A DNA stretch of 53,820 bases, taken from contig JAHAZN010000068.1 of assembly GCA_018385335.1 (NCBI GenBank), forward strand, positions 1 through 53,820, written 5' to 3'. The stretch comes from Prevotella sp. Lineage in GTDB: Bacteria; Bacteroidota; Bacteroidia; Bacteroidales; Bacteroidaceae. Within the stretch, counting starts at the first letter, position 1. Every line of letters starts with the position of its first letter. Below the pieces are notes generated by a model. The model was not told the origin of the DNA. It did not search any database and saw only the letters and a program-made list of their open reading frames with translations. Positions 1 to 7,832 of this stretch are shown here, one piece after another. A program made the translations under genes and the position numbers.

Positions 1-32
1 CGTGTTGGAGAGCAAGATAGTGAGAATCCGTA

Positions 33-277
33 TAATTTTGCAATCAGAAAGAGTGAGAAAATTTTGAGAGAATAATAATGAAACTCACAGGAGCGTTGCT
101 CTAAGAAAGATATATAATAGGTATTGACAGAGATTGTCTGTTAAGGTAAAAAAAAAGAATAAAGGTAAGAAGATTGTAGTGCTTGAGCTGAGAAGCTCAA
201 TGCTAAAAGGAAACAGTAGTTAGTAGTAAACATAAGCTGGGCTGTGGCATCGTGAGATGGCTGTCCAGCTTTTTTTG
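33..277 (+). ncRNA. Possible structured non-coding transcript or leader
   Basis: No convincing gene lies in the first 370 bases. A TAnnTTTG-type element is at 33-40, with no well-spaced TTTG upstream (only TTG at 5-7). Downstream come several hairpins: GAGC-GTT-GCTC near 92-103, ACAGA/TCTGT near 126-142, a perfect 7-bp stem at 183-189/194-200 closed by a GAGA tetraloop, and a terminator at 234-276. A tiny ATG frame (8 codons, near 79) precedes the second half. This could be a small RNA, a 3' UTR of a gene off the left edge, or an attenuated leader. It matches no RNA family I can name. Confidence 0.3.
234..276 (+). terminator. Rho-independent terminator
   Basis: AAGCTGG at 234-240 pairs with CCAGCTT at 265-271. 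The interior can form a second CATC/GATG stem. A run of T follows at 270-276. The orientation is plus, so it ends a transcript entering from the left. Confidence 0.6.
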
Positions 278-406
278 TAGAGAATTGTGCAAATATCCTT
301 CCTGTTTCTTTGTCATTTCGTAAAAAAAAGGTATCATTCCCCAAAGTGCCTCTTCGCTCTACCCTGTGCCATGTGCAGGTTGGGCATTGTCTTTCCCTAC
401 GGCTGT

Positions 407-592
407 GATACCTATATATATAATGTAGAGAAGGAATGGACTGAATATCCTGTGCTATTTATTAGTATGGCCTCTGGCAAACACATGGAGAAGGAACAGT
501 TGGAGCGTTATCTCGGGATGAGGCTTGCAGAATATGAAGAGCGCTATGGTATCACTCAACCTGCTGTTGATAATGTTTTCTACTATCGTTGA
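407..592 (+). pseudogene. Fragment of a PF09820-type predicted AAA-ATPase
   Basis: An open frame on the plus strand carries the stretch EKEWTEYPVLFISMASGKH followed by LERYLGMRLAEYEERYGI. These resemble the conserved block just after the Walker A region in the Bacteroidota family 'predicted AAA-ATPase' (PF09820), usually fused to a C-terminal PD-(D/E)XK-like domain in proteins of about 500 residues. Only about 60 residues remain. The N-terminal P-loop and everything after 'GITQPAVDN' are missing, and the frame stops at 592. No further family sequence is seen on either side. An ATG at 371 could start a 73-residue product, but a gene remnant is more likely. Recognition is by eye. Confidence 0.5.
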
Positions 593-607
593 TAATATAT
601 AAAATCC

Positions 608-641
608 CAGTACCATATAATATCAACGGAAAACGGTACTG
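608..641. repeat. Inverted repeat, 7-bp arms
   Basis: CAGTACC at 608-614 is mirrored by GGTACTG at 635-641 with a 20-base AT-rich loop. There is no T-run on either side, so it is not a typical terminator. It lies between the ATPase fragment and the rpmE2 terminator. Function unknown. Confidence 0.4.
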
Positions 642-698
642 AGATGCTTACCGGACAAGTAATAGGTTAGATTCTCGCGACGGCAATCACACCGACAA

Positions 699-746
699 CA
701 AAAAAAGCGGTGCGTAGAGGTATATGCAACTACCTTACGCACCGCT
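699..746 (-). terminator. Terminator of rpmE2
   Basis: Read on the minus strand, a 10-11 bp stem (736-746 with 706-716) is followed by seven T (complement of 700-706). The loop can pair further. It lies 26 bases past the rpmE2 stop, so it ends that transcript. Confidence 0.8.
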
Positions 747-771
747 GAATGTCGTTAAAGAGGCCTTTATC

Positions 772-1026
772 TTATTTCTTGGCGGCCTTACCGTAGCGGC
801 TCATGAACTTGTCAACGCGACCAGCGGTGTCAACGAGCTTGTTCTTACCAGTGTAGAATGGGTGAGAAGTGCTCGAGATTTCAATTTTTACCACGGGGTA
901 AGTTTCGCCTTCAAATTCTACCGTGTCATTAGTCTTGCAGGTAGAACGAGTAAGGAACATATCGCCGTTGGACATATCCTTAAATACGACGGGACGATAG
1001 TTCTCGGGATGAATACCTTTTTTCAT
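772..1026 (-). CDS. rpmE2: 50S ribosomal protein L31 type B
   Basis: An 84-residue protein of the bL31 family, a large-subunit protein at the intersubunit bridge. It opens with MKKGIHP and carries the family signature [10 protein letters not shown] at residues 51-60. It lacks the CxxC zinc-binding pairs of type A L31; the single Cys30 cannot form a site. It is therefore the zinc-independent type B form. Its length is normal. tRNA-Val lies just upstream on the same strand, and the only promoter-like element seen (1191-1221) lies before that tRNA, so the two are probably co-transcribed. A strong terminator follows the stop. Confidence 0.97.
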   Translation of the reverse strand: MKKGIHPENYRPVVFKDMSNGDMFLTRSTCKTNDTVEFEGETYPVVKIEISSTSHPFYTGKNKLVDTAGRVDKFMSRYGKAAKK

Positions 1027-1073
1027 TTCTTTTATTTGTTATATAAATTGTGATTGCTCTTTCTTTGAAGGGG

Positions 1074-1148
1074 TAGGGACGATCGGGCTCGAACCGATGA
1101 CCTCTGCAATGTGACTGCAGCGCTCTAAACCAACTGGGCTACGCCCCT
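1074..1148 (-). tRNA. tRNA-Val(CAC)
   Basis: A 75-base cloverleaf on the minus strand. The acceptor stem pairs AGGGGCG with CGTCCCT, the anticodon stem CTGCA/TGCAG encloses a seven-base loop GTCACAT, and the T stem ATCGG/CCGAT is perfect with loop TTCGAGC. T33 is followed by CAC, which reads the valine codon GTG. The D stem has one C-A mismatch. CCA is not encoded. The amino-acid identity rests on the loop register. Confidence 0.8.
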
Positions 1149-1190
1149 CTATGCAGCATAGGCCGCACTGCCTTTTTTAGATAGCGGATG

Positions 1191-1221
1191 CAAAAGTAAT
1201 CATACTTTCTTAATCCTACAA
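1191..1221 (-). promoter_or_regulatory. Bacteroidota-type promoter for tRNA-Val and rpmE2
   Basis: On the minus strand TACTTTTG (1191-1198) matches the TAnnTTTG -7 element. A TTG at 1219-1221 lies 20 bases upstream, where the -33 element is expected. Confidence 0.55.
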
Positions 1222-1250
1222 GTTTTTTAAGCTTTTTCTGCTAAAAACTT
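1220..1250 (-). terminator. AT-rich hairpin 3' of the YitT gene
   Basis: AAGTTTTT near 1220-1227 mirrors AAAAACTT at 1243-1250, with AGC/GCT pairing inside. It lies 87 bases past the YitT stop. It lacks a clean T-tail, so the terminator role is tentative. Confidence 0.3.
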
Positions 1251-1336
1251 TGGATTTTCAAGCATTTGGAGCCTTATTTCCGACGATGGGCAGCAAGCAT
1301 GTGCTGCGGAAAGAACGCTCAGAGAAAAGCAGAAAC

Positions 1337-2230
1337 CTACTTTATCTTATCGAAACCTTCGCCAAAGACACCCTGGCAGAACGACTGCGAGACGAGTGCA
1401 TCGGGGTCGGTGCGTTTGATGAGGTTGAACACATCCTGAGACTCATATTTCCTGGCGAGAACGATCAGGATGTTGGCTTCGCCCTTAGAATACCAGCCCT
1501 GTCCCTTGATAAGGGTCACACCGCGGTGCACCTCTTTGTTTATCTGGTCGGCAATGGTCTCATAGTGTTTGCTGATGATGATAAACTGCACCGTCTGACG
1601 CGTACCGTTGATGACATAGTCGCACACGAAACTCGCTATGAGCGTGAAGGCTACACCATAGACGATGGTCTCCATACTGTGGAAGAGCAGGTAGGAAGAA
1701 GAGATGATGCTGATATCGATAAACTGCATGGCGCGACCGAAGCTCATCCTTGTGTGCTTGTTGAGCAGGGCGATGATGATATCGGTGCCACCCGTAGAAC
1801 CGCTATGACTGAACACTAAACCCAGTCCGCCGCCACCCATAGCACCACCAATGAGCACGTGCATAAACTTGTCTTCGCCGGGAGTGATGATGGGATAATG
1901 AGCAAAGAAAGGCTGCAGCAGACCGATGATGAGCGACATGATGGTCACGCCGATGACGGTGCGAACAGTGAACTGCCTGCTCAATGCCCTGAAGGCGATG
2001 AACAGCAGGAGAAAGTTGATGAGCCACATAGAGATGGCTGGAGGGATGGAGAAAGCATAGAAGAGCAGGGCCGAGATACCTGCTACGCCACCCATCACCA
2101 CCTCCTCGGGGAGGATAAAGGCCGTGTAGCCAACGGCATAGATGAGGATGCCGACTGTGATGAAGAAGAGGTCTTTGGCCTGTTGACGAACAATATGCTT
2201 CTGTTTCTCGCTTATCACGATGTGTTGCAT
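1337..2230 (-). CDS. YitT family membrane protein
   Basis: 297 residues. The N-terminal two thirds hold about six hydrophobic segments (roughly residues 22-40, 48-65, 70-85, 92-110, 123-145, 170-205), as in the YitT/DUF161 membrane domain. The C-terminal part, from about residue 215, is a soluble alpha/beta DUF2179-type domain with the sequence RGVTLIKGQGWYSKGEANIL. That C-terminal module is thought to bind a small ligand. The transported substrate is not known for most of these proteins. A lone gene with a TAnnTTTG element 47 bases upstream. The start at 2230 fits the family length. Confidence 0.9.
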   Translation of the reverse strand: MQHIVISEKQKHIVRQQAKDLFFITVGILIYAVGYTAFILPEEVVMGGVAGISALLFYAFSIPPAISMWLINFLLLFIAFRALSRQFTVRTVIGVTIMSLIIGLLQPFFAHYPIITPGEDKFMHVLIGGAMGGGGLGLVFSHSGSTGGTDIIIALLNKHTRMSFGRAMQFIDISIISSSYLLFHSMETIVYGVAFTLIASFVCDYVINGTRQTVQFIIISKHYETIADQINKEVHRGVTLIKGQGWYSKGEANILIVLARKYESQDVFNLIKRTDPDALVSQSFCQGVFGEGFDKIK

Positions 2231-2276
2231 AGTGAATAATAAATGAATGAATATGACTTGTTTCTAAATTCGCATG

Positions 2277-2284
2277 CAAAGGTA
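2277..2284 (-). promoter_or_regulatory. -7 element upstream of the YitT gene
   Basis: TACCTTTG on the minus strand matches TAnnTTTG. No clear TTTG was found 19-21 bases upstream. Confidence 0.4.
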
Positions 2285-2336
2285 AGACATAAATTTCTAA
2301 TAGATAAATAAAGTCATAGTTTTTCAAATAAGAGAG

Positions 2337-2714
2337 TCATTTTTTGTTCTTTCCAATTCCAGATAACAACGCAACTGTCAATGCCATGATTACCCAAGCG
2401 CATGGGTTGTGTGGCATCATAACAGCAGCCAATACACCATCTATTGCAAGCATCCAGACAGTGAAGAGGTATGGGCAGCGAAGAAACTGATGTTCTTTCA
2501 CTTTATCAGCCAGCATGATGACCACAGAGCCTCCAAGAATCAGCAGTGCTCCGCACATCAGACTCATATATGTAAATGCCCATCTGCCACTCTCGCTGAG
2601 AGGTTCCAGTTGGTCTGCAATGAGTGGTGAGAATGTGGCAATGATGTGAATCACTCCCATGGTGATCACTCCGTATGACAGACTCTTTATTATCTTATTT
2701 GTTATCATATACAA
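2337..2714 (-). CDS. Small four-helix membrane protein, function unknown
   Basis: 125 residues, mostly hydrophobic, with four predicted transmembrane segments near residues 13-33, 47-68, 80-98 and 103-120. The charged patch ADKVKEHQFLR lies between the second and third. A few family members of this shape are seen in Bacteroidota, but I cannot name a domain with confidence. No catalytic motif is visible. The flavodoxin-like gene ends just upstream on the same strand with a gap of about 38 bases, so the two may share a transcript. Confidence 0.75.
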   Translation of the reverse strand: MYMITNKIIKSLSYGVITMGVIHIIATFSPLIADQLEPLSESGRWAFTYMSLMCGALLILGGSVVIMLADKVKEHQFLRCPYLFTVWMLAIDGVLAAVMMPHNPCAWVIMALTVALLSGIGKNKK

Positions 2715-2752
2715 TGTGTTATATCTTTTTCCATTATACCCGCTGCCCTATA

Positions 2753-3325
2753 TCAAATAAGTTGCTTAATCGCTTTGAGGCATTTCCTGCGGTCACTGTC
2801 GGTCAGGGTGGGGTGGTGATGAGTGCCTCCGCGCTCGATGCACTTCACGATGACGAAGCCCGAATAATGGCATATCTCACGCATTGCGCGGATGGCTCCA
2901 CCCGACTGATGGAAGAGCACATTGAAGGGCCAGGGGGTGGTGCAGGTGCTGAGCAGAATACAGCGTTTCCCTTTCATCAAAGGTTCGGGGAAACGAGGGG
3001 TGTCGCGCATCATACCATAAACGATGCGGTCGAAAAGCAGTTTCATCTGCCCAGGAATATTGCCCCAATAACAGGGGGCAGCCATGATGACGGCATCAGC
3101 CTCTTGCATCATTCTCAGTACACGCTGAGAGTCGTCCTCTGCCATCATACATTGATTCTTGGTGCGGCAAACCATACATCCCACACAAGGCTTGATGCTA
3201 AGGTTGTTTGTCCTGACAATTTCTACCATCACACCATTCGACTCTGCCTCTTGCTGCATGATGTCGAGCATCTGAGACAGAAGTCCTTTAGCACGTGGAC
3301 TGCCATTGATGATGAGTAGTTTCAT
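2753..3325 (-). CDS. Flavodoxin-fold NAD(P)H-dependent reductase
   Basis: 190 residues of the NADPH-dependent FMN reductase/flavodoxin-like superfamily. The first strand and phosphate loop are MKLLIINGSPRAKG (residues 1-14), followed by a cysteine cluster Cys47-x2-Cys50-x2-Cys53-x5-Cys59, then the segment PCYWGNIPGQMKLLFDR that lines the flavin. The Cys cluster resembles the iron-sulfur flavoprotein branch, though many relatives with it are simple FMN reductases. Likely a cytoplasmic electron-transfer enzyme with unknown partner. It lies 59 bases beyond the zinc-ribbon gene's end and precedes the small membrane protein. Confidence 0.88.
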   Translation of the reverse strand: MKLLIINGSPRAKGLLSQMLDIMQQEAESNGVMVEIVRTNNLSIKPCVGCMVCRTKNQCMMAEDDSQRVLRMMQEADAVIMAAPCYWGNIPGQMKLLFDRIVYGMMRDTPRFPEPLMKGKRCILLSTCTTPWPFNVLFHQSGGAIRAMREICHYSGFVIVKCIERGGTHHHPTLTDSDRRKCLKAIKQLI

Positions 3326-3384
3326 AGATTACGTCCTGATGATATACATAATGATACAATATTTCTCCACGGCATAGGGAGAGC

Positions 3385-3627
3385 TTACTTTCGCCAGCGC
3401 TTTAGCATGGGGAAGAACCCATGCATTCTCTGGATAAATTCCTCACGGGTGATCTTCTGTTCGCTGTTCTTATTCAACTCATCGACAAACTGCGCACAGT
3501 GCTTTATCATCTGGTCCATGGTCATCTCCTGGGTGAAATGACCATCCTTGAAGCAATACTGGCAATAGTCGTAGTTGATAGAGCCATCGGCATTCTTCCC
3601 GCAGTCCTCATTCTTGGTCAGAGGCAT
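3385..3627 (-). CDS. Putative zinc-ribbon protein, N-terminally short
   Basis: 80 residues resembling the 'putative zinc ribbon' family (PF12674), whose members usually begin CxSCGMPL and continue NADGS..DYC.YC..DG.F. Here the body is present (KNADGSINYDYCQYCFKDGHF, residues 11-31, followed by a helical tail with TMDQMIKHCAQF), including the second Cys pair, Cys22 and Cys25. The first pair is missing: the only ATG gives MPLTKNEDCG. In-frame upstream codons read VSC before this Met, but no start codon that restores a CxxC is visible, and the frame runs into the end of the GH2 gene. Either the gene has lost its 5' end or it uses a divergent metal site. Confidence 0.7.
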   Translation of the reverse strand: MPLTKNEDCGKNADGSINYDYCQYCFKDGHFTQEMTMDQMIKHCAQFVDELNKNSEQKITREEFIQRMHGFFPMLKRWRK

Positions 3628-3650
3628 ACAACTTACCCCACCGGCAGGGC

Positions 3651-6032
3651 TTAGTGAGACGCAACGGTTGAGAGTCTCAGTGTCTTCTCTTTGAGTCCAG
3701 GTGCGTTGACATGGAGTGTGATGTTGCCAGCCTCACGCTGTGCGCGCAGGATGACTGTTGCTGTGCCCTGATAGAGACGGCGTGAGTGGCCTACGGTGAG
3801 TTCGGGAGAGGTGATATCGCCGTTGATGACACCCACAATCTCAGCCTTTCCATCTACCGCAAAGGTGAGTTGACGCTGTTCCGAAGGCACCTGACGACCT
3901 TTGCCGTCCACAGCACTTACCCTTACATGCATGAGGTCGGTGCCGTCAGCCTTCCAACAACTCTTGTCGGCTTCCAGTTTCAGCACCTTGGTGTCGCCTG
4001 TCGTCTCTATGCGGTGGCGTGCCACCACCTTACCTCCAGTGCGAGCTACAGCCTCAATGGCACCAGCCTCATAAGCCACCTTGTTCCATTTTATTCTGTT
4101 GCGCTCTTTGGGGTTGCTGCGGTTGTTGGTCTTCTTACCCACAGAACGCTTATTGACAAAGAGTTCTACCTCGTCAGCATTCGTGTAGGTATAGAGATCA
4201 ACCATACATCCCGACTTTCTATTCCAATGGTGCGACATCTTCTTAGTGCCCACCATCACATCGTTCCACACAAGGTTATCATCGCTGTCAACAATTCCTA
4301 TGTGTACCACAGGCTCGTTGGGCTTGAACATACTCCGTAGCAGCCATGCGATGGGTTTGGGTTCGAGAGAGATGTCGAAGATGCCCTGTGCCCATCCCTT
4401 GGCGGGCCATCCGTTAGACTCACCGAGATAGTCAATCATACCCCAATAAGCCAGTCCCACCACCTTGTCGAGGTCCATCTCATAGAAGTTGGGACCCATC
4501 ATCGCCGTGTTAGCTTCGCTCTGATAGAAGATGAGATGAGGGAAGCGACGGCTGTCACCAGGGAAATACATGTAACGGTAGTTATAGGACGCGATGTCGG
4601 TCTCCATCACGAGAGGTGCAGGTAAGGAGTCGGTCATCTGGTTCCTTCCTCTTGGGTGCATTGCCACTGTCACGGGGCGAGTGTTGTCGTAGCGTTTAAG
4701 AAGCGTGTTTTGCAGGCGATAGGGTGTCACACCCCAGTCGGCAAAGGGAAGCGACCAGTAGGTCTGCAGTTCGTTGCCAAGGCTCCACATCACTACAGAG
4801 GGATGATTTCTGTCTCTCTTCACAAACTCAGGTACATCGTGCTGCCAGAGGTTGGTCCATTCCACCCGTCCGCCAGCATACTGTGTGAGCCATTTGTCGT
4901 AGAGCTCGTCAACAACAAGGAATCCCAGACTGTCGCAGAGTTCGAGGAACGATTCCGAATAGGGGTTGTGTGAGGTGCGCACATGATTGAATCCGAAGTC
5001 TTTGAGCAGTTGCAGACGTTTCTCTATCGCCCTTGGGTAAGCAGCGGCGCCGAGGGCACCCAGAGTGTGGTGGTTGGCGATACCTTTGAGCAGCACCTTC
5101 TCACCATTGACCTTCAGTCCGAAGGCAGGTGAGTATTCTATCTTTCTCACGCCAAAGCGCGTTGTCACCCGGTCAGCCACGGTGCCATCCTCTCTGTAGA
5201 GCGTTACTTCAGCATGGTAGAGATGAGGGCTATCGGGACTCCACAGCTGGGGCGCTGCGAGGGTGATGCTGTCGATGCGGTGCTCATTGATTTTCTGTCC
5301 GCGGTTGAAGGCTATCGTCTTCTTCTTCTCATAAACCACCCTTCCGCTATTGTCGCTGATTTTCGTCCCTACGTGCAGCTTGTTCACTTTGAGATAGCAT
5401 GCCATCTCAGCATCCACGATGACCGTTGCCTGCTGCTTGCTCACCACAGGTGTCGTGATATAGAGAGGATGACGGGTGAAGTGTTGCTGAGGGTCGGTGA
5501 CGATGAGGTGGACATCACGATAGAGTCCGCCGCCCGTGTACCATCTGGAGTTGTTCTCCTTACGCGTGTCAGCCACTACCTTGATGGTGTTCTCCTTGCC
5601 ATAGATGAGCTGACGGCTGATGTCGCAGTCGAAGCCAAGGTAACCATAGTCGGTGCCACCGATGTGTTTGCCATTGAGCCACACGTCGCCCACGAGCATG
5701 ATGCCTTCAAAATCGAGCAATACACGCTTGCCACGCCAAGCGTTGTCGGGGGTGAACACTTTCTCATAGACACCCTTACCCATCTCCTTGAATCCTCGTG
5801 CACTCAACCTGCTCTTGACGTTGGCAGCCAGGTCGCTGTTGTCCGCCCGCTCGTTGGCATCAGGAGCCACCCAAGGTTGGCCTATCTGGAAGTCGTGAGG
5901 GAGATTCACCTTGAGCGAATCATTGAATGTCCAGTCGAAATTGAAATTGATCACTTCACGTCCCTCACCAATGACCTTTATGGTAGGGAGTAATGCGATC
6001 GCTGTAAGTAGAAAAAACTTTTTTATCATCAT
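3651..6032 (-). CDS. Glycoside hydrolase family 2 beta-galactosidase
   Basis: 793 residues with an N-terminal signal peptide (residues 1-22) followed by a GH2 sugar-binding domain (about 30-190), an immunoglobulin-like domain (about 190-300), a TIM barrel (about 300-590) and a C-terminal beta domain. The acid/base Glu421 sits in MWSLGNELQ and the predicted nucleophile Glu506 in FYQSEANT. GH2 enzymes of this form cleave terminal beta-galactose, but beta-glucuronidase or related activities cannot be excluded by eye. It is probably periplasmic. The divergent neighbour is a two-domain pectin-type esterase, so galactan side chains of rhamnogalacturonan I are a reasonable target (inference). No SusC/SusD pair is nearby. 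Confidence 0.93.
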   Translation of the reverse strand: MMIKKFFLLTAIALLPTIKVIGEGREVINFNFDWTFNDSLKVNLPHDFQIGQPWVAPDANERADNSDLAANVKSRLSARGFKEMGKGVYEKVFTPDNAWRGKRVLLDFEGIMLVGDVWLNGKHIGGTDYGYLGFDCDISRQLIYGKENTIKVVADTRKENNSRWYTGGGLYRDVHLIVTDPQQHFTRHPLYITTPVVSKQQATVIVDAEMACYLKVNKLHVGTKISDNSGRVVYEKKKTIAFNRGQKINEHRIDSITLAAPQLWSPDSPHLYHAEVTLYREDGTVADRVTTRFGVRKIEYSPAFGLKVNGEKVLLKGIANHHTLGALGAAAYPRAIEKRLQLLKDFGFNHVRTSHNPYSESFLELCDSLGFLVVDELYDKWLTQYAGGRVEWTNLWQHDVPEFVKRDRNHPSVVMWSLGNELQTYWSLPFADWGVTPYRLQNTLLKRYDNTRPVTVAMHPRGRNQMTDSLPAPLVMETDIASYNYRYMYFPGDSRRFPHLIFYQSEANTAMMGPNFYEMDLDKVVGLAYWGMIDYLGESNGWPAKGWAQGIFDISLEPKPIAWLLRSMFKPNEPVVHIGIVDSDDNLVWNDVMVGTKKMSHHWNRKSGCMVDLYTYTNADEVELFVNKRSVGKKTNNRSNPKERNRIKWNKVAYEAGAIEAVARTGGKVVARHRIETTGDTKVLKLEADKSCWKADGTDLMHVRVSAVDGKGRQVPSEQRQLTFAVDGKAEIVGVINGDITSPELTVGHSRRLYQGTATVILRAQREAGNITLHVNAPGLKEKTLRLSTVASH

Positions 6033-6073
6033 TTCAGTAGTGTTAGTATATGTGTGATATTAGTAATCAGCTG

Positions 6074-6081
6074 CAAATATA
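6074..6081 (-). promoter_or_regulatory. -7 element for the GH2 gene
   Basis: TATATTTG on the minus strand, 42 bases before the GH2 start. No clear -33 TTTG is present. Confidence 0.4.
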
Positions 6082-6112
6082 CAATAATTTTCACTTATTT
6101 ACCACCAATGCG

Positions 6113-6144
6113 TTTGCTAATTTCACTCATTTAGAGTAATTTTG
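6113..6144 (+). promoter_or_regulatory. Promoter for the tandem SGNH esterase
   Basis: TTTG at 6113-6116 and TAATTTTG at 6137-6144 are separated by 20 bases, the consensus spacing. The start codon at 6178 follows 33 bases later. Confidence 0.7.
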
Positions 6145-6177
6145 CCGAGTAAAACCATTCTAACGATTCAAGAACTA

Positions 6178-7794
6178 ATGAAACAACTACTATCTGCTAT
6201 CGCAATGATGGGCTGTTGGCTGACAGTCAACGCTCAGACACCGGCCCCTATTGCCGATGTAAATGGGGTGATTGACAACACGCCCGACAGTATAGGGAAG
6301 GCACTGATGGCGCGCCCTGCTCCCGGCTCTACACGCAAGGCCAACAATCCGGTACTCTTTCTCATAGGCAACTCAACCATGCGCAACGGAACGCTGGGTA
6401 ATGGGAACAATGGCCAGTGGGGGTGGGGATATTTTGCCCATGAGTATTTTGATGAGGGAAGGATAAGTGTGGAGAACCAAGCCCTTGGAGGGATGAGTAC
6501 CCGCACATTCTATAATAAGCTATGGCCAGATATTCGTAAGGCTTTGCGCCCTGGCGACTGGGTGATTATCTCTATCGGACACAATGATAATGGTCCCTTT
6601 GATGAGGGAAGGGCGCGTGCCGTTATCAAGGGTACGGGCAACGATTCGCTCGAGGTGACTATCAAAGAGACGGGTGTGAAGGAGACCGTCTATACCTATG
6701 GCGGCTATATGCGTAAATATATTGCCGAATGTCGTGCGGCAGGTGCTCATCCCATCCTGATGTCGCTCACCCCACGTGATGCCTATGATGAGGCGGGAAA
6801 GATAGTGCGTAAGCCTCATGGTAAATGGCTCGAAGAGGTGGCGAAAGAGCAGAGAGTGCCCTATGTTGACCTCAATGAGATATCGGGAGCCAAGCTCGAT
6901 GCCTTTGGCCGCTGGAAGGAGTCATATCACTTCTATAAGGACCATATCCATACCAGTAAGTTTGGCGCGCAACTCAATGCACGGTCGGCTGCCGAGGGAA
7001 TAGCTCTGAACGACGACCCTCAGCTCGCACCCCTGAAAGCGATGATGCGCAATATCGCGCTGGTCACAGTGCCCGTGAAGCGTGAGAAGGGAAAACCGGT
7101 GGTGTTTATCACCGGCGACTCAACCGTAAAGAATGAGGACCGTGATGACGACAGTATGTGGGGTTGGGGAGCTGTGGCTTCATCAATATTCAATGAGAAG
7201 AAGATTACTATTGCCAACTGTGCAAAGGCAGGTCGCTCCACCCGTACGTTCCTCAACGAAGGACGATGGGACCAGGTGTATAACAGTCTGCAACCCGGCG
7301 ACTACGTGCTGCTGCAGTTCGGACACAATGATATTGGTCCTATTGACAAAGACAGAATGCGTGGCACCATCCCCGGCACCAGCGACTCCACACGTGTTTA
7401 CCGCATGGAGAAGAGTGGTAACTATGAACTCGTCTATACCTTTGGGTGGTATCTCAGAAAGTTTATCCATGATGTGCGTGAGAAGGGTGCAACACCCATC
7501 ATCCTCTCTCTCACTCCACGCAACGAGTGGAAAGATGGCAAGATAGAGCGCCGCAATAACACCTATGGTAAATGGTATCGTGAGGTGGCGGAAAAAGAAG
7601 GTGTTGACTTTGTTGATGTACACAATATCACCGCCGACTTCCTCGATAAGAAATGCGGGTCGAAGGAGAAGGCACAGAAATACTATAAACGCGACCACAC
7701 CCATACCTCGAAGCTCGGTGCGCTCAACAATGCACAGAGTGTGAAGAAAGGATTGAAGAAGACTGAATCGACGCTGAAGAAATATCTGAAATAA
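6178..7794 (+). CDS. Tandem SGNH-hydrolase esterase, rhamnogalacturonan acetylesterase type
   Basis: 538 residues: a signal peptide (about 1-18, ending VNA/Q) and two complete SGNH/GDSL hydrolase domains in a row. Domain 1 has the nucleophile Ser66 in GNSTMRNG, then GGMSTRTF, GHNDNG and the catalytic DxxH Asp255/His258. Domain 2 repeats this: Ser315 in GDSTVKNE, GRSTRTF, FGHND and Asp506/His509. Both triads look intact. Similar enzymes remove acetyl groups from rhamnogalacturonan. The start was set at the ATG at 6178 because it gives a good signal peptide; an upstream TTG at 6142 overlaps the promoter. It is divergent from the GH2 gene. Confidence 0.9.
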   Translation: MKQLLSAIAMMGCWLTVNAQTPAPIADVNGVIDNTPDSIGKALMARPAPGSTRKANNPVLFLIGNSTMRNGTLGNGNNGQWGWGYFAHEYFDEGRISVENQALGGMSTRTFYNKLWPDIRKALRPGDWVIISIGHNDNGPFDEGRARAVIKGTGNDSLEVTIKETGVKETVYTYGGYMRKYIAECRAAGAHPILMSLTPRDAYDEAGKIVRKPHGKWLEEVAKEQRVPYVDLNEISGAKLDAFGRWKESYHFYKDHIHTSKFGAQLNARSAAEGIALNDDPQLAPLKAMMRNIALVTVPVKREKGKPVVFITGDSTVKNEDRDDDSMWGWGAVASSIFNEKKITIANCAKAGRSTRTFLNEGRWDQVYNSLQPGDYVLLQFGHNDIGPIDKDRMRGTIPGTSDSTRVYRMEKSGNYELVYTFGWYLRKFIHDVREKGATPIILSLTPRNEWKDGKIERRNNTYGKWYREVAEKEGVDFVDVHNITADFLDKKCGSKEKAQKYYKRDHTHTSKLGALNNAQSVKKGLKKTESTLKKYLK

Positions 7795-7832
7795 ACATCT
7801 CATAGAGCAAGTAACAAGACATCGAGAGGCTG

